Below are positions 47,209 through 57,200 of a DNA stretch of 64,000 bases, piece after piece. The notes below the pieces were generated by a model. The model searched no databases. It was not told the origin of the DNA and saw only the letters and a program-made list of their open reading frames with translations. Position 1 is the first letter of the stretch; every line of letters begins with the position of its first letter. The position numbers and the translations under genes are program-made. The stretch comes from Flavobacteriales bacterium (GTDB taxonomy: Bacteria; Bacteroidota; Bacteroidia; Flavobacteriales_D; Sanyastnellaceae), in contig JAGYJM010000002.1 of assembly GCA_018402085.1 (NCBI GenBank), positions 1,116,001 through 1,180,000 on the forward strand, read 5' to 3'.

Positions 47209-48248
47209 GGGGAGAATATGCTTACACGGTCTGCACCGTAAGTATATGAATCGCTGGGTTCAGCGTTTATTTTCGGCGCAGAAGCGCCGGATGCGAACAT
47301 GGTCTGTCCGCTCAACACCCTTGCCTCGTCCCAAAAGCCACCTTCGATAAACCGCTCCAGGGTGTATTTGCCTCCTTCAACCATTAACGAGAGGATGTTC
47401 CTGCGGTACAGTTGGTTGAGCACCGTCTTGAGTAAATGTTCACCTCTTGCTTCGACACACTCAACCTTAGCATCCGGCCATTTCTGGCCGAAATAAAGGG
47501 TCGGAGCAGCATCGTTGTAAACGCGCAAATCATGACGCTGGGCCTCACCCTGAGGATCCAGTACGATACGCAACGGTTGCGGTCCCTGAACATCACGCGC
47601 GGTGAGTTCGGGATTATCGGTAAGCACCGTTTTACTGCCCACGAGGATGGCCTGGTGCTGTGTACGCCAGAGGTGGACAAGCTTTCGGGTTGCGGGTTGT
47701 GTGATCCAGGCCGGACCGCCATCACCCGGAGTTCGGGCGCGGTCAATCAGTCCGTTCGCCGTCTGTGCCCACTTCAGTAAAATGTACGGACGCTGCTGCT
47801 CGTGAAAAGTGAAAAAGTGGCGGTTGAGCTGTCGTCCGGCACGTTCTTCAACCCCTTGAATAACTTCAATACCGGCAGCCTGCATCTTTTCGATGCCTTT
47901 GCCATCAACGGCAGGGAAGGGGTCGCGGTTCGCAATCACGACTTTCGGGATGCCGCTTTTGATAATGAGGTCAGCGCAGGGGGGCGTCTTACCGAAATGT
48001 ACGCAAGGCTCGAGGTTCACGTAGAGCGTGGATGAGGTCAGCAGATCAGGCTCCTCAACGGAGGCAATGGCATTGACTTCAGCGTGCGGCTCACCGTAGC
48101 AGCGGTGATAGCCTTCGCCGATGATGCGCTCGTTGTGAACGATCACCGATCCGACCAGCGGATTAGGGGCTGTATTTCCGGTACCGCAGGCAGCAAGCTG
48201 AAAACAGCGGTGCATGAAAATGCTATGGGAGTCAGGCTTTTTTGTCAC
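47205..48248 (-). CDS. ribD: Bifunctional riboflavin deaminase/reductase RibD
   Basis: [31 protein letters not shown] (deaminase zinc motif), reductase-like C-terminal half. Confidence 0.94.
   Translation of the reverse strand: MTKKPDSHSIFMHRCFQLAACGTGNTAPNPLVGSVIVHNERIIGEGYHRCYGEPHAEVNAIASVEEPDLLTSSTLYVNLEPCVHFGKTPPCADLIIKSGIPKVVIANRDPFPAVDGKGIEKMQAAGIEVIQGVEERAGRQLNRHFFTFHEQQRPYILLKWAQTANGLIDRARTPGDGGPAWITQPATRKLVHLWRTQHQAILVGSKTVLTDNPELTARDVQGPQPLRIVLDPQGEAQRHDLRVYNDAAPTLYFGQKWPDAKVECVEARGEHLLKTVLNQLYRRNILSLMVEGGKYTLERFIEGGFWDEARVLSGQTMFASGASAPKINAEPSDSYTYGADRVSIFSP
47274..47295 (+). repeat. GATG-tailed hairpin element (copy 19, antisense near the 3' end of ribD)
   Basis: CGGCGC-AGAA-GCGCCG-GATGCG; CDS reads FASGASAP. 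Confidence 0.85.
47471..47490 (-). repeat. GATG-tailed hairpin element (copy 20, in ribD)
   Basis: Plus: CATC-CGGCCA-TTTC-TGGCCG; CDS reads FGQKWPDA. Confidence 0.75.
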
Positions 48249-49110
48249 CTGCAGCGATAAGGGTATTCTTCAGGAGTGACGCAATGGTCATCGGACCCAC
48301 ACCTCCCGGCACAGGTGTAATGTAAGAGCACTTTGGGGCCACCTCGTCAAAGGCGACATCACCTTTGATGACGTATCCTTTTTCTGTTTCGGGCGCATCT
48401 ACACGGGTGATGCCAACGTCCACAACCACGGCACCTTCTTTGACCATGTCAGCTTTGAGAAACTCAGGCTTACCGAGTGCAACCACGATGATGTCTGCTG
48501 CGCGGGTAAGTTCTGCCAGGTTTTGTGTTCGCGAGTGCGTGAGTGTCACGGTACAGTTACCCGGGTAAGCATTTCGTCCGAGCAGAATGCTCATAGGCGA
48601 GCCCACAATGTGAGAGCGGCCAATGACCACGGCATGCTTGCCTTCGGTAGGCACGTTGTAGCGTTCCAATAGCTGGATGATGCCAAAGGGAGTGGCCGGA
48701 ATGAAGGTGGGCAGATTGAGAGCCATGCGTCCGACGTTCTCGGGGTGAAATCCGTCAACGTCTTTTTCCCGCTTGACCGCTTCGATGACGCGCTGCTCAT
48801 TGATGTGATCGGGCAGGGGCAATTGAACGATGAATCCGTCAACATCGTCGTTTTGGTTGAGGTCATGAACGATCTCAAGCAATTCACGTTCAGATGTTGT
48901 GGCGGGTCGTTCAATGAGGGTGCTTTTGAAACCGCAGCGTTCGCAGGCGCGTACTTTGCTCCCGACGTAGGTTTTGCTCGCACCGTCAGTACCGATGAGC
49001 ACAGCAGCGAGATGCGGGGTTTTGAGTCCTTTCGCCTTTCGTGCTTCAACCTCCTCCGCGATTTCTTCGCGAATGGCTTTTGAGGTTGCTTTTCCGTCGA
49101 GGATATCCAT
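48232..49110 (-). CDS. folD: Bifunctional methylenetetrahydrofolate dehydrogenase/cyclohydrolase FolD
   Basis: [64 protein letters not shown]. Confidence 0.97.
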   Translation of the reverse strand: MDILDGKATSKAIREEIAEEVEARKAKGLKTPHLAAVLIGTDGASKTYVGSKVRACERCGFKSTLIERPATTSERELLEIVHDLNQNDDVDGFIVQLPLPDHINEQRVIEAVKREKDVDGFHPENVGRMALNLPTFIPATPFGIIQLLERYNVPTEGKHAVVIGRSHIVGSPMSILLGRNAYPGNCTVTLTHSRTQNLAELTRAADIIVVALGKPEFLKADMVKEGAVVVDVGITRVDAPETEKGYVIKGDVAFDEVAPKCSYITPVPGGVGPMTIASLLKNTLIAAGDKKA

Positions 49111-49112
49111 AA

Positions 49113-50447
49113 TCAGCGGCGCATTCCGCGGAGGCCTTTAGCCATATTGGCCATCCGGCTCTTATTGGTCATCATCCGCATCATTTTTCGGGTTTCTTCA
49201 AATTGCTTGAGCAGCTTGTTGACTTCATTCACAGAGGTTCCGCTTCCTGTCGCAATGCGTTTCTTGCGGCTTCCGTTAATGAGTTTGGGTTCACTGCGTT
49301 CTTCGGGGGTCATTGAGTGAATGATGGCCTCGATGTGTTTGAAAGCATCGTCATCAATTTCAACATCTTTCATCGCCTTGCCCATGCCGGGGATCATGCC
49401 GAGCAGGTCTTTGACGTTACCCATTTTCTTGATCTGCTGAAGCTGATCGAGGAAGTCTTCGAAGTCGAAGGTGTTTTTCTCAATTTTCTTCTGCAGTTTC
49501 TTTGCCTTCTCTTCGTCGTACTGCTCCTGAGCGCGTTCAACCAGAGATACCACATCGCCCATGCCAAGAATACGGTCGGCCATACGCTTCGGGTAGAAGA
49601 GGTCAAGCGCATCCATTTTTTCACCGGTACCGATGAATTTAATGGGCTTATTGACCACTGACTTAATTGAAAGCGCCGCACCCCCGCGGGTGTCCCCGTC
49701 AAGCTTGGTCAGAATCACACCGTCAAAATCGAGGCGGTCATTAAAAGTCTTCGCTGTGTTGACTGCATCCTGACCGGTCATGGCGTCTACCACAAAGAGG
49801 GTTTCGGTAGGTTGTACCGCTTTTTTGACCGATTCGATCTCTTGCATCATTTGCTCATCGATGGCAAGCCGCCCGGCGGTATCAATGATTACTACATTGT
49901 GTCCGTTTGCACGTGCATGCTGCAGAGCATTTTGAGCGATCGAAACGGCATTTTTATTTTCAGGTTCACTGAATACCTCCACACCAATGGATTCACCTAC
50001 TACGTGCAGCTGATTGATCGCTGCAGGCCGATAAATGTCGCAGGCTACGAGCAGTGGCTTTTTGCCTTTCTTGGTTTTCAGGTAATTCGCCAGCTTACCG
50101 GAGTGTGTGGTCTTACCTGAACCCTGAAGTCCGGACATCAAGATGATACCCGGATTGCCCTGGAAATGAATATCTTCTTGCTCACCTCCCATCAGGCTGG
50201 TGAGTTCTTCGTGTGTGATTTTCACAAGAAGCTGTCCGGGTTTCACGGCCGTCAAGACTTCTTGTCCGAGTGCCTTTTCTTTGACCCGGTTCGTAAAGTC
50301 TTTTGCTGTTTTGAAATTAACGTCAGCATCGAGAAGGGCGCGACGCACTTCTTTGAGGGTTTCAGCCACGTTGACTTCAGTGATCTGGCCTTGTCCTTTC
50401 AGGACTTGAAACGCCTTATCAAATTTTTCCTGTAATCCTTCAAACAT
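49113..50447 (-). CDS. ffh: Signal recognition particle protein Ffh
   Basis: [41 protein letters not shown]-domain [29 protein letters not shown]. Confidence 0.97.
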   Translation of the reverse strand: MFEGLQEKFDKAFQVLKGQGQITEVNVAETLKEVRRALLDADVNFKTAKDFTNRVKEKALGQEVLTAVKPGQLLVKITHEELTSLMGGEQEDIHFQGNPGIILMSGLQGSGKTTHSGKLANYLKTKKGKKPLLVACDIYRPAAINQLHVVGESIGVEVFSEPENKNAVSIAQNALQHARANGHNVVIIDTAGRLAIDEQMMQEIESVKKAVQPTETLFVVDAMTGQDAVNTAKTFNDRLDFDGVILTKLDGDTRGGAALSIKSVVNKPIKFIGTGEKMDALDLFYPKRMADRILGMGDVVSLVERAQEQYDEEKAKKLQKKIEKNTFDFEDFLDQLQQIKKMGNVKDLLGMIPGMGKAMKDVEIDDDAFKHIEAIIHSMTPEERSEPKLINGSRKKRIATGSGTSVNEVNKLLKQFEETRKMMRMMTNKSRMANMAKGLRGMRR

Positions 50448-50498
50448 CTTCTACGCAATTCTAAGGGTACAAAAATAGCAATCCTCACGGGCTTCGTG

Positions 50499-51143
50499 TC
50501 AGCGAGGTACAGGTAGTGACCAATTTCGCATGACGGCGATCCTCCGGAGGGTAATCACGACGGTGATACTGACGAATATGGGCCAATATTCGTCTTCAGA
50601 GAAATGTCGAAGCAAAAGGTAAACTACTCCGCCGGCTACGCAAGCCATGGCATAGATCTCTTTTCGAAAAATCAGCGGGATGCGATTTACGAGAACGTCT
50701 CGTACCACTCCGCCGAAAACGGCAGATACGGTTCCCATCATTAACGCAATGATAGGAGAGAGCCCGATTTGCAGCGTTTTTTCGAGGCCGAGAATAGTGA
50801 ACAGACCAATTCCGATCGTGTCAAAAATGAACATGGTGCGGCGCCATCCGGCAATTTTATTTCGCATGAAAAAAGCCACCAAAACACCAGCGCCCACAGC
50901 GATGAGATAGTGGTTATTCGTCATCCAGCCCACAGGTGTGCTTCCGATAAGCAAGTCGCGCAGCGTGCCTCCGCCAAGTGCCGTCACAAAGCCAATTACA
51001 CTTGCGCCAAAGGCATCAACCTTGCGCTTGATACTTGTGATAACCCCGCTGATTGCGAAAACGAACGTTCCCACGAGGTCAATGGCATAGAGCAGGTCTT
51101 TAACCGAAAGTGCGTACTCCAAGGTTCTTGTATTGGTTGGCAA
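50499..51143 (-). CDS. Trimeric intracellular cation channel (TRIC/UPF0126) family protein
   Basis: LVGTFVFAISGVITSIKRKVDAFGASVIGFVTALGGGTLRDLLIGSTPVGWM and the second repeat FGGVVRDVLVNRIPLIF. Confidence 0.9.
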   Translation of the reverse strand: MPTNTRTLEYALSVKDLLYAIDLVGTFVFAISGVITSIKRKVDAFGASVIGFVTALGGGTLRDLLIGSTPVGWMTNNHYLIAVGAGVLVAFFMRNKIAGWRRTMFIFDTIGIGLFTILGLEKTLQIGLSPIIALMMGTVSAVFGGVVRDVLVNRIPLIFRKEIYAMACVAGGVVYLLLRHFSEDEYWPIFVSITVVITLRRIAVMRNWSLPVPR

Positions 51144-51167
51144 AGGTCGTGAGGAGCGCTTGAATAC

Positions 51168-51199
51168 AAAACATCCCGCCGAATATCAGCGGGATGTTT
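51168..51199 (-). terminator. Hairpin terminator downstream of rnpB
   Basis: 11-bp stem AAACATCCCGC / GCGGGATGTTT followed by TTTGTATT on minus strand. Confidence 0.7.
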
Positions 51200-51205
51200 C
51201 ATAAA

Positions 51206-51545
51206 GCAATGTCGTAAGCCGGATTCTGTTCACGCTTGCACGCGCTTCGTCATTGATCTGTGCAACCTACCCCCCGGCATCAGACGGGCCGCCCTCAATC
51301 GCCGGTATATGTGGTCTTGCAGCCCGCAAGGTTTACCTGAGCTGCAGAGTCACCTCTGCACTGGTGAGCTCTTACTTCACCTTTGCACCCTTGCCTGTTC
51401 TCCGAAAACGGAGCCATCGGCGGTATAAATTTCTGTAGCACTATCTGTTGCCGGTTACCCGACACCTCCCTTTCGAGGAGTGCGGCGCCCTGCGCTGTCC
51501 GGACTTTCCTCCCTGCGTTTGACGCAGAGCGACGAAGTCAATTGC
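51206..51545 (-). ncRNA. rnpB: RNase P RNA (bacterial type A-like)
   Basis: Minus strand contains GCAGGGAGGAAAGTCCGGACAGCGCAGGGCGCCGCAC near the 5' end and AGAATCCGGCTTACGACATTGC at the 3' end; terminal GCAAT/ATTGC pairing defines approximate ends. Confidence 0.93.
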
Positions 51546-51567
51546 ACTCAAAAGTACCAATAAACCT

Positions 51568-51589
51568 CGCATCCGGCGCTTTTGCGCCG
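51568..51589 (-). repeat. GATG-tailed hairpin element (copy 21, about 24 nt upstream of rnpB)
   Basis: Plus: CGCATC-CGGCGC-TTTT-GCGCCG. Confidence 0.85.
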
Positions 51590-51698
51590 AAAAAAATGTG
51601 AAACATTGTAGTAGTTTGGGTATTAACTGCTATATTGATCTCTTAAAATAGGAAATCCGAACCACGGGTTACTGCACAAAACCATTAAAGAAATACTC

Positions 51699-52343
51699 AT
51701 GCCCGCCAGTAAAGGCAATTTCCAGCTTTCACTCACAGATGAAGAGCTGACGGAACTAAAGAAAAGCTACGAAAAAGAATACATTGAACTGTCACGAAGG
51801 CTGGAATACCTGCGCAGTATGCTCACAAAAGCAGGCAGTACCATTGTGAAAGGAGGCGTTGAAGAACGGCAAAAGCGCTTGCCGCGAGAGGGCACCGGCA
51901 AAAGAACCTTACCGGGCCCACGCCAGCCGAAGCGTCGAGGTCCCCGCTCGGTGTGGGGAGATTTTATAGTGCAGCGCTTGCGTAAGCTCGATCGGCCAAT
52001 GAGTTATGCAGAAATGCTTGAAGACGCAATGGAAATGCATTCAATTCCGAAAGAGCGGCGTGAGAATGCTAAGGGGAGCATTCTGAATAGTGCGTTCAGA
52101 CTGCGCAAGACGCATCGCGCAATAGAAACCGTAAGTGTGCCCGGTAGAAAAGAGAAGTTTATTGTACTGACTTCCTGGCTCAAATCTGACGGAAATCTTA
52201 AAGCCACCTACCTCATGAGATTTGAAGAACAGGTGAACATGTTGAAAGAAGCTTCAGCTTCACTCAAGGGGACGCCGGGTGATTCATCAAGGAGCCTTCG
52301 ACTCGCTGATGAATCTGCCAAGAGGGCAGGGAAAAACAAATAA
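51699..52343 (+). CDS. Hypothetical protein, basic, possible winged-helix (HARE-HTH-like) region
   Basis: ORF with coiled N-terminus and RSVWGDFIVQRLRKLDRPMSYAEMLEDAMEMH...EKFIVLTSWL, reminiscent of HARE-HTH. Not confirmed. Confidence 0.6.
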   Translation: MPASKGNFQLSLTDEELTELKKSYEKEYIELSRRLEYLRSMLTKAGSTIVKGGVEERQKRLPREGTGKRTLPGPRQPKRRGPRSVWGDFIVQRLRKLDRPMSYAEMLEDAMEMHSIPKERRENAKGSILNSAFRLRKTHRAIETVSVPGRKEKFIVLTSWLKSDGNLKATYLMRFEEQVNMLKEASASLKGTPGDSSRSLRLADESAKRAGKNK

Positions 52344-52370
52344 AAAAGGGCCGCATCGCGGCCCTTTTTA
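52342..52370. terminator. Bidirectional intrinsic terminator between convergent genes
   Basis: AAAAAAGGGCCGC-ATC-GCGGCCCTTTTT. Confidence 0.9.
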
Positions 52371-52392
52371 GTATTCAACTGAAGTATTGAGC

Positions 52393-54027
52393 TCATTCAG
52401 AAGCCATGTAGGGGTACCTGTAATCTTCGGGTGATACAAAGTTCTCTTTGATCACGCGAGCAGAAGCCCATCGAAGAAGGTTCATGTAGGATCCGGCTTT
52501 GTCATTGGTGCCCGAACCCCGAGCACCGCCGAAAGGCTGCTGGCCCACCACCGCGCCGGTAGGCTTATCATTGATATAAAAGTTGCCGGCAGCATTTTGA
52601 AGGATATCTGTAGCCTGCTCAATGGCGTAGCGATCGCGACTGAATACCGCACCTGTGAGTCCGTACTCGCTGGTTTCGTCAACAAGATGAAGTGTATCCT
52701 CGAAGTGATCGGCGTCATACACGTAGATTGTAAGTACCGGTCCGAAGATTTCTTCAACCATGGTGCGGAATTTAGGGTCTTTGGCCAGAATAACGGTTGG
52801 CTCAATAAAGTACCCTACAGCGTCATCGTAATTCCCTCCCATGATGACTTCAGCGTCAGCATGGTTCTTTGCATACTCGATATAGCCGGTAATTTTATCA
52901 AAAGCCTTACGATCAATTACAGCACACAAGAAGTTGCTGAAGTCGTCAGGTGCTCCCATCTTCATACTCTTCAGATCAAGCTCCATTGAACTGCGTACTT
53001 CATCCCACATATTTGACGGGATGTATGCACGACTGGCCGCCGAGCATTTTTGTCCCTGGTACTCAAAGGCTCCTCGAACCAATGCGGTAGCAACTTGCTG
53101 CGGGTATGCGCTGTGATGTGCGATCAGGAAGTCTTTACCCCCCGTTTCACCAACCACACGCGGGTAATACTTGTAGAGATCAATGTTCTGACCAATTTCT
53201 TTCCATAGGCTCTTGAAAACAGCCGTTGAGCCTGTAAAGTGGAGCCCGGCGAATTCAGGGTGTCTGAAAACTACAGCGCCGGCATCAGGACCTTCAACGG
53301 TGACCATATTAATCACGCCTTCGGGAAGTCCGGCTTCGTGAAAGAGCTCCATGATCACATGCGCAGAATACACTTGGGTGTCATTGGGTTTCCAAACCAC
53401 ACAGTTCCCCATCATGGCCGGGGCTGCAGGAATGTTGGCCGCAATGGCAGTGAAGTTGAAAGGACTGATTCCAAAAACGAAACCTTCTAACGGGCGGTAC
53501 TCCATACGGTTCCAGATACCTGGAGCCGAATCGGGCTGTTCTTCATAGATTTCTTGCATGTAATACGCGTTGAAACGAAAGAAGTCAGCCATTTCACAAG
53601 CAGCCTCAATTTCAGCTTGATGCGGGGTTTTCGATTGACCAAGCATCGTTGCAGCATTCATGCGGTCACGGTATTTGGTTGTCAGCAAGTCAGCGGCTTT
53701 CAGGAAAATGCTTGCACGATGCTCCCATGACATTTTAGCCCAATTTTTTCGGGCTTTTAAGGCCGCTTCAATGGCTTGTTCTACATGGGCAGAAGTGCCA
53801 TAGTTGAAATGTGCAATGACTTTTTTGTGCTCATGCGGAGGCGTTACCTCGCGCTTGTCATTGGTGCGCACTTCTTCACCTCCGATGTACATCGGAATGT
53901 CAATAGGCTCCTGTTCGTACATCTCAAGGTACATAGCATGAAGCGATTCGCGCTCCGGGGTGCCGGGTTCATAGCCCACTACAGGCTCATTAACCGGATA
54001 AGGGATCTGAAAAACTCCTTTAGGCAT
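52393..54027 (-). CDS. pruA: L-glutamate gamma-semialdehyde dehydrogenase (1-pyrroline-5-carboxylate dehydrogenase)
   Basis: GISPFNFTAIAANIPAAPAMMGNCVVWKPND, GETGGKDFLIAH, GAFEYQGQKCSAASR, PFGGARGSGTNDKAG. Start MPKGVFQIPYPVNEPV at 54027. Confidence 0.95.
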   Translation of the reverse strand: MPKGVFQIPYPVNEPVVGYEPGTPERESLHAMYLEMYEQEPIDIPMYIGGEEVRTNDKREVTPPHEHKKVIAHFNYGTSAHVEQAIEAALKARKNWAKMSWEHRASIFLKAADLLTTKYRDRMNAATMLGQSKTPHQAEIEAACEMADFFRFNAYYMQEIYEEQPDSAPGIWNRMEYRPLEGFVFGISPFNFTAIAANIPAAPAMMGNCVVWKPNDTQVYSAHVIMELFHEAGLPEGVINMVTVEGPDAGAVVFRHPEFAGLHFTGSTAVFKSLWKEIGQNIDLYKYYPRVVGETGGKDFLIAHHSAYPQQVATALVRGAFEYQGQKCSAASRAYIPSNMWDEVRSSMELDLKSMKMGAPDDFSNFLCAVIDRKAFDKITGYIEYAKNHADAEVIMGGNYDDAVGYFIEPTVILAKDPKFRTMVEEIFGPVLTIYVYDADHFEDTLHLVDETSEYGLTGAVFSRDRYAIEQATDILQNAAGNFYINDKPTGAVVGQQPFGGARGSGTNDKAGSYMNLLRWASARVIKENFVSPEDYRYPYMASE

Positions 54028-54220
54028 AAATTCAATTTTATACAAAGGTAACAAGCTCGGCTAGGGATGAAAGACAATCTGTAACCTCTTATCCACGGAT
54101 CCGTAAACAGAGCGAAGACCTGTCAGAATTTTCTGATTATGGGTTTTTAACGGCAGAGGGGTTAGCAAATCCTTACCTTCCGTAAGTGAATGGAAAACAA
54201 TTGACTAATTTCGTCTTTGC

Positions 54221-57200
54221 GTGATGCACCGTCTGGTAATCATAGTGTATATAGTGCTTTCCACCGGCACTGCACTGATAGCCCAGGGAAAAGCAGAAGA
54301 ACAAAAACTCCTCGAAGATGCCAATGCGCTTTTTGAGGAACAACGGTTCGCCGAAGCTTATCCCCTCTACAGTCAGCTGGTAAGCCTGAACCCGAACAAT
54401 GCCGATTACAACTTTCGCTTCGGTACAACGGCGCTGTACGCCGGTGTGCAAAAGTCAAAGGCTGTGCGCCACCTCACCTTCGCGCAAAAAAGAGGATGTA
54501 CTGACGTGCGTCTGCACTTCTACCTCGGAAGAGCACATCACCTCAACTACGATTTTCAAAAAGCCGCCAGCGCCTACCGCGAGTACCTCAATAAGGTTGA
54601 CCGAAAAACTAAAAATCCGCTACCCGCAGCTCGAAACATCGAAATGTGCGAACAGGGGAGCGAGCTTCTGACGAATATACGCGATGTGGTCGTGCTCGAA
54701 AAAACGACTGCAGCAGCGGATGATTTTTACCGGTATTATGACCTGAGTGAGATTGGCGGACGTGTACTCAGCACCCCAGAGCAATTGCTGACCAGATACG
54801 ATGAAAAAGAAGAGCTAAGGTCAGTTATGCACTTCCCCGGTAATTCACTGACGATTTACTTTACCAGCTACGGAAGCAAAGGAGCGTTCGGTAAGGATAT
54901 TTACAAGGCTGATATCCTGCCCGGCGGAGAATTTTCAGAACCTGAAAGGCTTCCCGAACAGATCAACACCCCGTACGACGAAGATTTCGCCTTTATGCAC
55001 CCCGATGGTAAAACGCTCTACTTCGCATCGAAGGGGCATAACAGCATGGGCGGGTACGACATTTTTAAAGCGGAGTACAATCCGTCAACCGGTCAATTCA
55101 GCCAGCCCGAAAACCTCGACTTCGCCATCAATACCCCTGACAACGATATTTTTTACGTTGTTGATTCGCTGAAAGAGACAGCCTACTTCGCAAGCTCAAG
55201 AAGCAGCGTGCAGGATGAGCTCAATGTGTACAAGGTAATGGTGCAGCGTCTCCCGGTCAATCTCACGTTTATTGCGGGAGACTATTTCGCAGAGATGCCC
55301 GGACTGGGTTCTGAGGCTGCTGTCACCGTTATTGACGAGCTCAGCGGTCGTGAATTGTTCAGCACAACTGCACGTGTGGGCAGTAAAGGGTATATCCTCG
55401 ACCTGCCCAAAGCCGGTGACTACACCCTTCGTGTGCAGGCAGAGAACAGTAACGTGGTTCACAGCGGCAGCTTCTCAGTACCGAACATGGGGGCTGCTGT
55501 AGCACTCAGGCAAGAGCTGAAGCTGATTGAAGAGAACGGTCAGGAACAGCTGGTCATTATCAATCATTTCGACGAGCCGCTTGATGCAGACCTGGCAGCG
55601 CTATCCGCTGAAGCATTAAGGAGAAAAGCGGGTCTCGATGTGAACGCATCCGATGAAATGCTGGCCGAACTGAAAGCACAGGAAGGCTCACTGCGCGAAG
55701 AGATGGAAATGGACCGCATCGCAGCTGCAGCCGGTTTTTCATCTGATAAGACCGTAGAAAGCATCGCCGCTGACATGCAAGAACGTGCATCGGAAGAAGA
55801 GCAGCTGGCTGCTAAGGCTTTAACCCATGCAGATGAACTCATGATCTTCGCAGAAGAACGACGAAGTGAGGCTGAACAACTTGCCAATGAAGCGGCATTG
55901 TTGAAGGTAGATGCAGACCCGGAAGATAAAAGTCGTTTCATACGGGTCATGCGCGAGGTGAAAAGTAAACTCGATCGCGCTGTTCTGGCACGTGAAGAAG
56001 CTGAAAACGCAGTTGCTGTTGCTGAACAACTTACCACAGATGCAGTGCAACTCAACCAGGCAAGTGTAACACGCCGCAAGGATGCAGCTCTGCTTAGCGA
56101 AGCTATTCAACAAGATGATGCTTCAGCTGCTCAACCTGTACTCGAAGCCTTTTACGTGGAGACAAAAGAAAAGGAAGAAGTCGGGCTTCCTTCCGCTGAC
56201 AGGGTGCGCAGCAACTTCTCTTCTTCGAACTATGAAGCCAATGAAGCTGTCAATGACCTCGAGACCCTCGAGGATGAATTAAGAACGGTTGAAAGAAAAA
56301 TCAGCACCGCCAATCAGGATTTGGCCAATGCTCGTAAAAGAGCTGAAAAAGAAGAACTCGCAAATGAACTGGCAAGGCTGAATGCTGATCGTATTAGCCT
56401 CAGCGATGAGATTAATCGAAAGCGAACCTACAGCCTTCAGCAGGGAGAAGAACTCACTGACCTCCGCATTCAGGCGGCCTTTTTTGATCAAACCATCACC
56501 AAAAAGCCAATGCCTGAAGCCAAAGGCTACGCTCCTGATGAAGGTGAAAGCCTGCGCGCGGCTATACGCAGCACAGAATCACGAATCGATGAACTGCTTA
56601 TTCGCGATGAAGAAACGCTCGCCCTCCTTGATGATGACTACAAAGCAACGCGTAACGATATTACCCTGCTCGAAAGCATCGGCCCGCAGGCGATGGCTGG
56701 TGATTTTGAGCTGAAACTGGTGAGCGGACTCCGAAATGCGCTGGAGCGTGAACTCACTTCAATTCGTGAAAATGGAGTCTCTACAGTGTTAAAAGAACGT
56801 ACACTGATCCTTACTGAACTCCGACAAGTTGAACAACAACTCGCATTCTTGCGAAGTGTGAACACTGAAAATCTCAACAATGATGAGGAGCGGGCACTTA
56901 TAAATGAGATCAAGGCAGCCACAGACTACCGCGAAGAAGTCGAAGCCAACGCATTTGACTCCGATCCCGTTACTGCCGCTGACAGCGAAGAAGCTGAATC
57001 GACACGCAAATCATTTGCCCGTGAAATTGACTGGACGGTTCCCGGCGGAGTACCAGGTAATGATACGGAATTACTTGCCCAAAAGCAGAAGCAGCAACGC
57101 GCAGTTGCCGCAAAGCTCCGTGATCGCCTTGATGATAACGCAGAAGGTATTTTGCAGAGTGATGACGCTGCAAGCATCGAAGCATTGAGGCTTGAAAATG

